A DNA stretch of 64,000 nucleotides, taken from contig NZ_CP114285.2 of assembly GCF_027111255.2 (NCBI RefSeq), positions 2,852,001 to 2,916,000 on the forward strand, read 5' to 3'. The notes beneath the pieces were generated by a model, which saw nothing but the letters and a program-made list of their open reading frames with translations, had not been told where the DNA came from and did not search any database. The translations under genes were made by a program, and so were the position numbers. The DNA comes from Flavobacterium flavigenum. GTDB taxonomy: Bacteria; Bacteroidota; Bacteroidia; Flavobacteriales; Flavobacteriaceae. How positions within the stretch are numbered: position 1 is the stretch's first letter; the number at the start of each line of letters is the position of its first letter. This document shows, in pieces, positions 9,638 through 18,904 of this stretch.

Positions 9638-12600
9638 TTATTTAAAGATCACTTTTTTGGTCGTCTGGTAGCCATTCCCCAGTACTACTTTGATCAGCAA
9701 AACCTGTTGCGCAAAGGGCTGGTTCTGAAGAATCAATTCAAGATTGCCAACCTTATCTTTACTATACAACTCTTTTCCTGAAACATCATAAATAAAGACC
9801 TTGTCAATGTTTTCTGTAGTCGAATTTACTGTAATGGTTTTATTCTGGGCAACAACCCAAACAGCATCATCAACCGTTTCAAAATCACCGGTCCCCAATG
9901 TTGTGTTCTTGTAGCGAAGCACAAATCGATTCTTGAAGGTACCTGCCTTGGTCGTAAAAGTATAGTTTTTCGCCGTCAATTCGTTTATTGTTCCGGTCTG
10001 CTTGTCTTCCAGATAAATTCTCTGCGTAGCCAGCTTACCATCGGCCTGATCTATTGCAATGGTGAAATCTCCCGCAATTTTCGAACGATACCCTAAAGGA
10101 ACAACATCTGAATCACTGAATGGCAAGGCACGCCCCTGGATGGTCAGATCGGTAGCATCGTTGATACTATAAAAATCAATGTAACTGTTGCCGTCATAAC
10201 TCTGTCCGTCGAAAATCTTATCATATCCATTGCTAGCACCTTCTATGTAGCCAATAAGCATTTGTTTGAATGCACCTCCTGCATTGGTTAGGTTAAGCCA
10301 CAAACGGTGTTTCTCCATCAATGCTGATTTCGAGGTGTTACCAGGTTTGAAAAACTGCGAATTATTGGTTCCGCCAAAACGCATTTCATTTGTGAACTCA
10401 ACATGACCAGAACCAGATTCTGCACTGGTGAAAAAAGACTGCCCTGCAGCAATGTAACCAGTGGGTTTCATTCCTTTATCTACTCCGTTAACACTGTGCT
10501 TTGGATCACTAAGCGCAGAGGCAACACCTCCTGTAAGGTTGTAGCTCGCATAATCATCCGAAACATAAGCATACTGGGCACCAACTAGTTTAACTGCCGT
10601 GTTATGAGTCCAGAAATAAACCGTTCCACCTAAGATACCACTGTTGTTTGCATTATCATACAAAAACGAGTCTGCAAAGATAGCTGAAGGATAAGGATTA
10701 CCTATAAGGTAATATTTATCTTTCTCCATATACTGCCCGCTGGTAATCTTTCCGTTATTGGGTTTGCCTATAAATGAAAGATTCTGTACATAGCTGCTGC
10801 CATTCCAGGTCTCACCGTTTGGATATACTGTTTTTATATCAGGAACACGGATGGCATAACCGATACCAGCTTGCATCACAGTCGAAGATGGCTCTTCGTT
10901 CCATCTGTCTCCTGTATAGGACAAATATTTATCCCAGCGCGTATTAGGAGATAAATTATACAATGTTTGGCCTTCTACAGGTGAGGACCAATACGTGGAA
11001 TCGTAATTCTTCATCGGCTGAGAACTACGCTTATAGATGATTTTACCAGAATTATTGTTTACAGTCGTATTAACATCTTGTAACAAGCTGGCATTGTTTT
11101 CAAATGTCAAAGTACCTCCGTTAACTGTTACCTCATTTTTAATAGTTAATGTTCTTCCTGAAGTTACAATTACATTGCCCGAATTTACTGTACAGCTACA
11201 ACCCGATATATCACTTGTTACATTGTAATCACCCTCAAAAACGATTTTATCTCCGGCAGTTGGTAATGTTGTATCACCTGTTTTGGACCATTTCGAACCA
11301 TCCCATGTATTTGCCACCTGACTCATATTTAAAGTTGCAGAAGCATCAGAGATACAGTTTCCTTCTTTAACAGTAAAAGTATAAGTACCAGCAGGCAAAC
11401 CTGTAAGCGCATAACTTGTTGTATTAGGAGTTGGATTAGTATAGATTGGCGTTGGATTTCCATTTCTGTATAATTCCCAATTTCCAGTAGGTAAATTATT
11501 CAAGACTACACTACCCGTTGCAACTGAACATGTAGGATAAGTTGTTGTACCTAAAGTTGGCGCATTAAAGGCGTCTATGTTAATTCTGGATTCTATAGAA
11601 GTCTTAGTACAAATACCACTTTTCAATATAACCTGATACGTTCTAAATGCACCTGGAAATGCTGTTGGTGTATAAGATATTTGGCCTGCAGTTCCTGGAA
11701 TATCATTCCAGGTCGCATTATTTAAGTCGTCACTGTATTGCCATATTAAAACTAATGAAGAATCCGGATAAACTGCATTTCCTGCATCATTTCGCAAGGT
11801 TAAAGTTGGTAAAGGGCTTCCTTTACAAATATGTGTTCCGCCATTTACCCTTCCTCTGTCCAAAACAGTTACGTTTGTAGTGTAAATAGCTGCTACTGCA
11901 CCATTACATCCATTAGAATTAGTATAATTAACGGTAACAATTTTAGAACCCGCAGTTAACCATTCAATCACAATATCATAATTTGTACTTGTACCTCTAG
12001 CAATAAGTCTATAATCTGTATTCAGAACTCCTGAAACAGTCCAAGTATAATTAGATTGTCCACTCTGGGTGGTATAACTCATATGTTCTCCTGCACATGT
12101 TTGCACCTGCGGAGCGGTTGTGAATGTTGGCGTTGGAGTTGGGTTAGGTGTAATATTTCCTGTAGTTGATGCAGAACTTGTACCACATGTATTTGTTGCT
12201 GTTACAGATACTGTCCCTATCCCTGAACCAGCTGTAATAGTTGCAGATGTAGTTGTTCCTCCTGCTGTTACTGACCAGCCTGTTCCTGTTACTGACCAGG
12301 TATAAGATGTAGCCCCTGCTACTGGTGATATGCTAAAGGTATTTCCTGTTGAACCTGCACATATATTAGCTGGCTGTGTAATTGTTCCCGGTGTTGCTGG
12401 AGCTGTAGTTGGAGCAACACTACCTGTAGTAGAAGCTGAACTAGTACCACAAGCGTTAGTCGCCGTAACAGAAACTGTTCCTGAACCTGAACCAATTGTA
12501 ATGGTTGCAGATGTAGTTGTTCCTCCTGCTGTTACTGACCAGCCTGTTCCTGTCACTGACCATGTATAAGATGTAGCCCCTGCTACTGGTGATATGCTAA

Positions 12601-15256
12601 AGGTATTTCCTGTTGAACCTGCACATATATTAGCTGGCTGTGTAATTGTTCCCGGTGTTGCTGGAGCTGTAGTTGGAGCAACACTACCTGTAGTAGAAGC
12701 TGAACTAGTACCACAAGCGTTAGTCGCCGTAACAGAAACTGTTCCTGAACCTGAACCAATCGTAATGGTAGCAGAAGTAGTTGTTCCTCCTGCTGTTACT
12801 GACCAGCCTGTTCCTGTCACTGACCAGGTATAAGATGTAGCCCCTGCTACTGGTGATATGCTAAAGGTATTTCCTGTTGAACCTGCACATTTAGTAGCTG
12901 GCTGTGTAATTGTTCCAGGTGTTGCTGGAGCTGTAGTTGGAGTGATATTTCCTGTAGTTGAAGCAGAGCTGGTACCGCAAGCATTAGTTGCCGTTACTGA
13001 AACCGTTCCTACTCCAGAACCAATTGTAATGGTTGCAGATGTAGTTGTACCTCCAGCTGTTACTGCCCAGCCTGTTCCTGTTACAGACCAAGTGTAAGAT
13101 GTAGCTCCCGGTACTGAAGTTATACTAAAAGTATTGCCTGTTGTACTTGCACATTTATTGGTTGGCTGGTTAATTGTTACTGGTGTTGCTGGTACTGCTG
13201 TAACTGTTATAGTCCCCGTAGCATTCCTTGTGCCTCCACAACTACCACCCGTTAATGGAATAGTGTAATTAAAAGTTCCTGAAACAGTAGGAGTACCGCT
13301 AATAGTCAATGTATTGCCTGATAAAGATGGAGATACTCCAGATGGTAAACCGGTCACAGTTCCAATACCTGTAAAGCCAATTACAGTATGTGTTATTGGG
13401 GTTAATGCTGTATTAATACAGACTGTTGGGGTTGATGAAGCTGCAGAAATAGAATTATTAACTGTTACTAATACCGGATTAGAAAATGAACTGCAATAAG
13501 AATTAAATTGATTTTGTACAACAGCTCTAAAATAAGTACTTGTAGTTAAAACACCAATTTTAGCAATAGACAAAACATTTGTTGTTTCAGAAATATCAGA
13601 TACATTAGAAGTAAATCCTATATCACTTGCTTTTTGCCATTTTACTATTGCCGTATTTGTAGTTGTATATCCACTTAATGTAAGGTTGGATGTTAGAGAA
13701 TTTCCTGCACAAATAGTTTGCGCCGGAGAAACCGAACCTCCAACAGGAGCTGTTGTTTGAAAACTTACAACATTAGAATTTCCTGTTACTATACAATTAT
13801 TGTATGCTCTCACTCTATAATACAAAGTACCAGCAGGAAGATTATTCGATGGACCAATTCCATTATTACCTGTAACATTAAAACCATTGTATCCTGCTAC
13901 AAAATTTGTAAACCCGCTATCTGTAGCAATATCTAAATAGTATCCTGTTGCATTAGCTACTATATTCCATTGAGGTTCAGCATAATTACATTGTACGTTA
14001 CCACTTATAGAAGTTGCAACCGGAACTACTGGGCTAGGTGTTGTTGCATAAGTCATTACAGAAGAACTTGTACTTGTACCACAATTACCATATGCTCTAA
14101 CTCTGTAATAATAAGTAGTTCCTGGATTTAAACCTGTTATAGGGTATACTAAAACATTTCCAACATCAAGATTAGTATACGATGGAAGTATAGTTCCTGT
14201 ACTAAAACTACTATTTGTTGCGACATCTATAAAATATTTTGTCGCTAATGCTGTATAAGCCCATTGAGCATTAAAACTTGTACATAATGGACTATCAGGA
14301 TTAGCTGTTCCTGGTGCGGCAGGTGCTCCAGCAACAGTTACATTAAAACCAGCTCCATATCCACTTCCACAAGCATTAGTCGAATTCACAACTATTTGTC
14401 CTGAAGTAGCATTTGAAGCAAAAGTTGCAGTAGCAGAACGTCCATCGGCTGATGTAACAAAAGTAACTCCAGTACCACTATAACTCCACGTATGATTATA
14501 ATTAGCACTATTAGATGTTACTGTATAATTAGCCGAAGTATTTTGACATTGTGAATTAGAGCCATTAATAGCGCTTACTCCTCCTCCTGGTCCATTAGCA
14601 ACATATACATTTCTTGTAGCTGTAACACCTGATCGGGTATAAGTAATTGTTGCAGTTCCTACTCCAGCAGCTGTGACTAACCCTGTCGAAGAATTTACAG
14701 TAGCAATTGAAGTGTTGCTGCTAGACCACATGCCCCCTGATGATGTAGAACTAAAAGTCGTTGTATTGGTACCATAAGTACAGATATATTGATTACCTGA
14801 CAAAATACCTGCCTGATTTATACCTCCATTCGAAACAATTTGAGTAAAAGAGGGTACATTGCTTCCATTACAATTTGCGACAGCAGAACCACCGATTGTT
14901 ATTAAGTCAGATGCACTGCAACTATTATTACTTTTTATGGCTGAACCTGATTCAAACACAATAGAAGAACCTGCTCCCAATTTCAAATCTTTATTACTAC
15001 CAGCATCAAAGTCCAAAGTAGCATTATTTCTAACGATAAACTGAATAGCCCCTAAACATGTAAGATCTAAATTGGCATCCATGTTTAAACTCATAGCGTT
15101 CGTACCATTACCAATATATAAAATCCCACCACATGCAGATATAGGTGCATTACCACAAGTGAGAGCAGATGTATTTGTAGTTGTGGTGATCGAACATTGC
15201 GCATTTACACTGGTGTAAAAAACAGCAAAAAGCAGAATAAGTAAAATTCTCTTCAT
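9638..15256 (-). CDS. Giant T9SS type C surface protein with PKD/Ig-like tandem repeats
   Basis: The 1872-aa product has a signal peptide ending at VNAQ (about residue 20), a small beta-solenoid-like N-terminal region, and a Big_2-like Ig domain near 160-215 (SIATVNSSTGLVTA). Fibronectin-like units lie near 315-500 (YFIDVATNSSF, YYRVRAYGNC). Four 88-residue PKD-like repeats span about 689-1040 (GATSYTWSVTGTGW, TSSASTTG). A WSSP/IGNPYPSA region follows, and the sorting domain from about 1650 ends in TKKVIFK. The last ~500 residues parallel the 1631-aa protein closely, while the passengers differ, so the family seems to evolve by module exchange. Surface export by T9SS is well supported. An adhesive role is inference from the module types. 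Confidence 0.88.
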   Translation of the reverse strand: MKRILLILLFAVFYTSVNAQCSITTTTNTSALTCGNAPISACGGILYIGNGTNAMSLNMDANLDLTCLGAIQFIVRNNATLDFDAGSNKDLKLGAGSSIVFESGSAIKSNNSCSASDLITIGGSAVANCNGSNVPSFTQIVSNGGINQAGILSGNQYICTYGTNTTTFSSTSSGGMWSSSNTSIATVNSSTGLVTAAGVGTATITYTRSGVTATRNVYVANGPGGGVSAINGSNSQCQNTSANYTVTSNSANYNHTWSYSGTGVTFVTSADGRSATATFASNATSGQIVVNSTNACGSGYGAGFNVTVAGAPAAPGTANPDSPLCTSFNAQWAYTALATKYFIDVATNSSFSTGTILPSYTNLDVGNVLVYPITGLNPGTTYYYRVRAYGNCGTSTSSSVMTYATTPSPVVPVATSISGNVQCNYAEPQWNIVANATGYYLDIATDSGFTNFVAGYNGFNVTGNNGIGPSNNLPAGTLYYRVRAYNNCIVTGNSNVVSFQTTAPVGGSVSPAQTICAGNSLTSNLTLSGYTTTNTAIVKWQKASDIGFTSNVSDISETTNVLSIAKIGVLTTSTYFRAVVQNQFNSYCSSFSNPVLVTVNNSISAASSTPTVCINTALTPITHTVIGFTGIGTVTGLPSGVSPSLSGNTLTISGTPTVSGTFNYTIPLTGGSCGGTRNATGTITVTAVPATPVTINQPTNKCASTTGNTFSITSVPGATSYTWSVTGTGWAVTAGGTTTSATITIGSGVGTVSVTATNACGTSSASTTGNITPTTAPATPGTITQPATKCAGSTGNTFSISPVAGATSYTWSVTGTGWSVTAGGTTTSATITIGSGSGTVSVTATNACGTSSASTTGSVAPTTAPATPGTITQPANICAGSTGNTFSISPVAGATSYTWSVTGTGWSVTAGGTTTSATITIGSGSGTVSVTATNACGTSSASTTGSVAPTTAPATPGTITQPANICAGSTGNTFSISPVAGATSYTWSVTGTGWSVTAGGTTTSATITAGSGIGTVSVTATNTCGTSSASTTGNITPNPTPTPTFTTAPQVQTCAGEHMSYTTQSGQSNYTWTVSGVLNTDYRLIARGTSTNYDIVIEWLTAGSKIVTVNYTNSNGCNGAVAAIYTTNVTVLDRGRVNGGTHICKGSPLPTLTLRNDAGNAVYPDSSLVLIWQYSDDLNNATWNDIPGTAGQISYTPTAFPGAFRTYQVILKSGICTKTSIESRINIDAFNAPTLGTTTYPTCSVATGSVVLNNLPTGNWELYRNGNPTPIYTNPTPNTTSYALTGLPAGTYTFTVKEGNCISDASATLNMSQVANTWDGSKWSKTGDTTLPTAGDKIVFEGDYNVTSDISGCSCTVNSGNVIVTSGRTLTIKNEVTVNGGTLTFENNASLLQDVNTTVNNNSGKIIYKRSSQPMKNYDSTYWSSPVEGQTLYNLSPNTRWDKYLSYTGDRWNEEPSSTVMQAGIGYAIRVPDIKTVYPNGETWNGSSYVQNLSFIGKPNNGKITSGQYMEKDKYYLIGNPYPSAIFADSFLYDNANNSGILGGTVYFWTHNTAVKLVGAQYAYVSDDYASYNLTGGVASALSDPKHSVNGVDKGMKPTGYIAAGQSFFTSAESGSGHVEFTNEMRFGGTNNSQFFKPGNTSKSALMEKHRLWLNLTNAGGAFKQMLIGYIEGASNGYDKIFDGQSYDGNSYIDFYSINDATDLTIQGRALPFSDSDVVPLGYRSKIAGDFTIAIDQADGKLATQRIYLEDKQTGTINELTAKNYTFTTKAGTFKNRFVLRYKNTTLGTGDFETVDDAVWVVAQNKTITVNSTTENIDKVFIYDVSGKELYSKDKVGNLELILQNQPFAQQVLLIKVVLGNGYQTTKKVIFK
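12137..13192 (-). repeat. Four 264-bp tandem repeats encoding PKD-like domains
   Basis: Copies run 13192-12929, 12928-12665, 12664-12401 and 12400-12137, each beginning with codons for PATP. The two inner units around 12330-12857 differ by only about four bases by eye, including silent changes. This points to recent duplication or ongoing gene conversion. The outer copies are more divergent (PTNKC, ATKC and ANIC variants). Confidence 0.92.
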
Positions 15257-15799
15257 AAAAAAAATTTTTAAATTCTTATAAACAATAGTTTTATAACTAA
15301 ATTTTGTTGATTATTTCTTTCTAATAGTACTCCCTGTTTCAGGATGATAAAATTAAATTTCTTTAAAATTTTGTACTTTCCTGTACCTACGTAAAAACCC
15401 GTAAGAAGGTTTTATTTTTGTAATCCATTTTAACTTAGAGTATGAAACAAAATTAACTGGTAAAATCAGCATTTTTATGGATTTTCCGACCTTTTAGATG
15501 AAAGACATTATTAGTCGATGAGCGACCTGTTTTGAATTAAAAAAAGTAAGAATCGAAAGTATTTACTTACAGTAAAAATTGGATAATTCATAATAAAAAG
15601 TAAGTTTAAAACTACGTATAAAAACATAAAACGTCTGATTTTCAACATTCCATGTTTTTTTTATAACTAAAGAGGATATAAAAGTTAAATTTCTTTTAGT
15701 CAGTAGGAACATAGAAAACTTTAAGTCCTTTTTAACTTTAGGTTTTTTCATTTAAAAAATACGGTTGTATCTTTGAGAAGTTATACAATACCGCAAAAT
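15257..15799. other. Divergent intergenic region upstream of the giant surface gene
   Basis: The region holds a near-palindrome CTACGTAAAAACCCGTAAG at 15387-15405, about 130 bases upstream of the 1872-aa gene, which could be a regulator site. It also holds a short CCTG/CAGG dyad at 15333-15343 and the promoter box of the aldo/keto reductase at 15768-15775. A 62-codon minus-strand ORF at 15563-15751 has no recognisable features and is not called. Confidence 0.5.
15768..15775 (+). promoter_or_regulatory. Promoter -7 box for the tas-like gene
   Basis: TATCTTTG is a perfect TAnnTTTG match. Transcription would begin near 15782, downstream of the in-frame TTG at 15773. The box therefore decides in favour of ATG 15800 as the start codon. 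Confidence 0.65.
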
Positions 15800-16837
15800 A
15801 TGAAATACACTATTCTCCCTAATACAGCTATATCAATAAGCAAAATCTGCCTGGGTACAATGACCTTTGGGGAACAAAACACAGAAACTGAAGGGCATCA
15901 GCAAATGGATTATGCATTTGAAAATGGTGTCAATTTTTTTGATACAGCCGAAATGTATTCGGTTCCGGCACGTGAAGAAACTTATGGAAGTACCGAGAAA
16001 ATAGTGGGTAGCTGGTTCAAAAAAACCGGTAACCGTGATAAAATAATCCTGGCTTCAAAAATCGCGGGACCAAATCCAAATTTTGGCTACATGCGTGAGA
16101 AATTGGATTTCTCTCCGGCAAGTGTCAAATATGCTTTGGAAAACAGCTTAAAACGCCTGCAGACAGATTACATAGACTTATATCAACTGCATTGGCCGGA
16201 ACGCAAAACTAATTGTTTTGGTCAACGGGGATTTAAAGTTCAGGATGAAGCCTGGGAAGATAATTTCAGGGAAGTTTTGGAAACTTTTGATGTTTTGATT
16301 AAAGAAGGTAAAATAAAACATATTGGTGTTTCAAACGAAAATGCCTGGGGAATGATGCGTTTTCTGGAGGAAAGCAAATACCAAAACTTACCAAGAATCA
16401 AAACGATTCAAAATCCATATAATTTATTAAACCGCCTTTTCGAAGTGGGTTCTGCCGAAGTTTCTGTACACGAAAATGTTGGATTGTTAGCCTATTCGCC
16501 ATTAGCTTTTGGAGTTTTATCGGGTAAGTTTTTAACAGGAGAACCGCACACAAATGCCAGAATCAATCTTTTTCCGCAATACAAGCGTTACAACAGCGAA
16601 GAAAGCACTCGGGCAACTCGTTTATATCAGGAAATAGCTCATAAACATGGATTGACTTTGACTGAACTGGCTTTAGCTTTTGTATTACAGCAGCCTTTTT
16701 TAACAAGTGCAATTATTGGTGCTACAACATTAAATCAGTTAAAAGAAAATATTGCAACTGTTGATGTAACCCTTTCAAAAGAAATCATAGCTGAGATTGA
16801 AGAAGTTCAGGCTATTATTCCGGATCCTGCTCCTTAA
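15800..16837 (+). CDS. tas: Aldo/keto reductase, Tas family
   Basis: The 345-aa product is an NADP(H)-dependent TIM-barrel oxidoreductase closely resembling E. coli Tas along its whole length: LGTMTFGEQN, FDTAEMYSVP (catalytic Asp and Tyr), LASKIAGP (Lys), YQLHWPERKTNCFG (His), GVSNENAWGMMRFLE, QNPYNLLNR, and the C-terminal cofactor-binding IIGATTLNQLKENI. The physiological substrate is unknown; E. coli Tas was found by complementing a tyrosine auxotrophy. A longer reading from TTG 15773 is unlikely because a promoter box overlaps it. The gene stands alone, convergent with the L,D-transpeptidase gene and separated from it by a terminator. Confidence 0.88.
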   Translation: MKYTILPNTAISISKICLGTMTFGEQNTETEGHQQMDYAFENGVNFFDTAEMYSVPAREETYGSTEKIVGSWFKKTGNRDKIILASKIAGPNPNFGYMREKLDFSPASVKYALENSLKRLQTDYIDLYQLHWPERKTNCFGQRGFKVQDEAWEDNFREVLETFDVLIKEGKIKHIGVSNENAWGMMRFLEESKYQNLPRIKTIQNPYNLLNRLFEVGSAEVSVHENVGLLAYSPLAFGVLSGKFLTGEPHTNARINLFPQYKRYNSEESTRATRLYQEIAHKHGLTLTELALAFVLQQPFLTSAIIGATTLNQLKENIATVDVTLSKEIIAEIEEVQAIIPDPAP

Positions 16838-16855
16838 ATTCAAATCATTAAATAC

Positions 16856-16894
16856 AAAATCCCGACAACCTTACAGTTATCGGGATTTATTTTT
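16856..16894. terminator. Bidirectional terminator
   Basis: The stem aaatcccgacaac/gttatcgggattt (one mismatch) with flanking A/T runs lies between the convergent stop codons at 16837 and 16904. Confidence 0.8.
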
Positions 16895-16903
16895 AGGATT
16901 CAT

Positions 16904-17527
16904 TTAATAATACATAACCAAAATGATTTTCTTTTTTGAATGATCAATCAGCTTTTCCACAGTTCCAAAAAACTTTTCATTCACCATTGGGCAGCCAAGA
17001 CTGTTGCAGATAGTATAAGGCTGTTCTTCAAAAGGGACATCGAAATATTTATGAAGGACTATATTTCGGTCAAAAGCATTACTGTTTGTTTTTTCTAAAC
17101 CATATAATTTATACGATTTACCAAATTTTCCGGTGTAAGAACCGCCAATTGCATATTTTCCTAAAGAACTGCAATTAGAATTTTTTACGTTGCTAAACTT
17201 TAGTTTACCAATAATACCCGTTTCTGATCCTGAACCATGTCCTACCAGCCCTTTATCGAGTAATTTATCATGTTTTAAATCGTAAATAAAAAACCGGTGT
17301 TTTCCTGATGCTATCTTCATGTCTAATAAGAAAGCAACATCTGAATTATATTTCAGAGATTCCCCCAAAAATCTCCTTATAACAGCTGCTTCCTTTTTTA
17401 GATTCTCTTCATAAGAATAAACCGGCTTTTCATTTATACTTTTTAAATCTTTGTCCTTGTCATTTCTGCATGCAAAACCCGCGCCAAAAATTCCAGTTAA
17501 AAGCAAGATTAAAATATTCTTTCTCAT
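16904..17527 (-). CDS. Murein L,D-transpeptidase-like lipoprotein (YkuD_2 type)
   Basis: The 207-aa product has a lipoprotein signal with Cys20 (GFACRND). The rest is one catalytic domain: HRFFIYDLKHDKL, GHGSGSETG, a LGKYAIGGSYTG strand, VLHKYFDVP, and the active-site motif CNSLGCPMV with the nucleophile near Cys179. These are the hallmarks of the YkuD_2 family, which forms or edits 3-3 crosslinks in peptidoglycan. The location is inferred as periplasmic, attached to a membrane by lipid. The gene lies 24 bases after the VWA lipoprotein gene, so the two are probably one transcript. The actual reaction (crosslinking, lipoprotein attachment or hydrolysis) cannot be told from sequence. Confidence 0.85.
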   Translation of the reverse strand: MRKNILILLLTGIFGAGFACRNDKDKDLKSINEKPVYSYEENLKKEAAVIRRFLGESLKYNSDVAFLLDMKIASGKHRFFIYDLKHDKLLDKGLVGHGSGSETGIIGKLKFSNVKNSNCSSLGKYAIGGSYTGKFGKSYKLYGLEKTNSNAFDRNIVLHKYFDVPFEEQPYTICNSLGCPMVNEKFFGTVEKLIDHSKKKIILVMYY

Positions 17528-17551
17528 ATTTACAGATTGGCTTTAGGATTG

Positions 17552-18712
17552 CTATTTTTCAACCGTGTATCCTTTCACCTTTGCAAACCCCAATATTGAT
17601 GTATTGATAGCATTACCTAAATCATCTTGCTTTTTACTTTTCTTAGACTCTGAATCAATATATTCCTGACGCTTTTTAGCCAACACACTAATTTCTTTTT
17701 GGATTGTTTCTCTTTCCTTTGATTTTTGAGCCACAAAAGTTTTTATCTCTTCTGCTGATTTATTTTGAAGCTCAACAGGCAACTCTTCTTTTTTGATTTT
17801 CGAAATAGCCGTTGCATCATCTTTTACTTTGTCAACCAGATCCCAGCTTTCGTTTTTATAAATGGCTTTTGATTTACTCACAGCGCGTTCTGTATAATTG
17901 GATGCCGAAACTTTTTTTGCGTTTTGGTCCTGCATATTTTGATTCATTTTTTTCTCATATCCTTTTGAACCATAATTGATATACGTTTTATTTATTTTTT
18001 CGTCGCATTTTGAAATTTCATTATCATACGGAGTAACTATATACTGCACAGCCTGATTTGAATCGATATTAAAATATTTTCCTTTACCATAATCGGCACC
18101 ATCTTTCCAGAGAATGTTTATACCTTCGGTTTTATTGCCGCAAAAAATAGTGTTAACGTAAATATCATGCTGCAAGGCATCACTAATCGCTTCCTTATAA
18201 TTGATCCCGCCCTGATTAAAATCTTCATTTCCGGCAATATAAATGAGTTTCATATTACTTTTTTCTCTCGCCCATTTTAATTGTTTGGTGGCATCCTGAA
18301 TTACGGCTCCGCAATATTCATTTCCGCCATTGGTTCTTAAAGCAAACAGCTTTTCAGAAATCAAATCCAAATCTGTCGAAAGGGGTGTTACTTGTCGTAT
18401 ATAATTGGATTGCTTCGATAATCCGTCATTTCCGTATTCATACAAAGCAATTTCGATATCCGGGGTTTTGCCATCGTATTTCAAAGTCGTCAAAGTATTG
18501 ACAATATTCCAAAGCCTTGATTTCGCCTGATCGATTAATCCGTCCATACTGCTCGAAGTATCCAATAAAAGCGCGACCTGAATTTTTGTGTTTTCATTTG
18601 TAATTGTTTTTTTAATCCTGGTATCTTTCGTTGGATTTGCATTGGATGAATTGCAGCTTACAAAACTGATTACAGTTGCCAAAATTGCGGAGATAAATAA
18701 GTTTGATTTCAT
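17552..18712 (-). CDS. VWA-domain lipoprotein
   Basis: The 386-aa product has a lipobox FVSC near residue 21 and then a von Willebrand factor A domain (about 45-230) with the metal-site motif DTSSSM and later YIAGNEDFNQGG. The C-terminal third is charged and probably coiled-coil (KKEELPVELQNKSAEEIKTF and following). VWA domains bind protein partners through a metal ion; here the partner is unknown. It is the first gene of a two-gene unit with the L,D-transpeptidase 24 bases downstream, so a role in positioning or sensing at the cell wall is a reasonable guess. It is divergent from the histidine kinase gene. Confidence 0.8.
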   Translation of the reverse strand: MKSNLFISAILATVISFVSCNSSNANPTKDTRIKKTITNENTKIQVALLLDTSSSMDGLIDQAKSRLWNIVNTLTTLKYDGKTPDIEIALYEYGNDGLSKQSNYIRQVTPLSTDLDLISEKLFALRTNGGNEYCGAVIQDATKQLKWAREKSNMKLIYIAGNEDFNQGGINYKEAISDALQHDIYVNTIFCGNKTEGINILWKDGADYGKGKYFNIDSNQAVQYIVTPYDNEISKCDEKINKTYINYGSKGYEKKMNQNMQDQNAKKVSASNYTERAVSKSKAIYKNESWDLVDKVKDDATAISKIKKEELPVELQNKSAEEIKTFVAQKSKERETIQKEISVLAKKRQEYIDSESKKSKKQDDLGNAINTSILGFAKVKGYTVEK

Positions 18713-18904
18713 GGTTGTCTGATTTTAAAGGTTCGATTACAGACCAAACTTAGAAACTAAAAATCCTCGTTTTTTGAAGAAATGGTGAAACCGTGTTTTG
18801 ACTTGGTGAAACAAGTTGTAAACGGAACATAAAATACTTTACTTTACATTGTTATTTTTAAACGTTCGAAATTTCCGGAACTCAAGTAACATAATTGTAA
18901 TAAT

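Noticed and set aside
12120..13097. A series of 61-79-codon plus-strand ORFs inside the tandem repeats
   Set aside because: They are the open antisense frame of the repeated PKD-like codons, recur with the same 264-bp period, and have no start signals or family resemblance.
12137..13192. Possible CRISPR-like array
   Set aside because: The repeats are 264 bp, contiguous without spacers and in frame with a long protein.
15563..15751. 62-codon minus-strand ORF in the gap before tas
   Set aside because: No domain, signal or promoter is visible, and such lengths occur by chance in AT-rich sequence.
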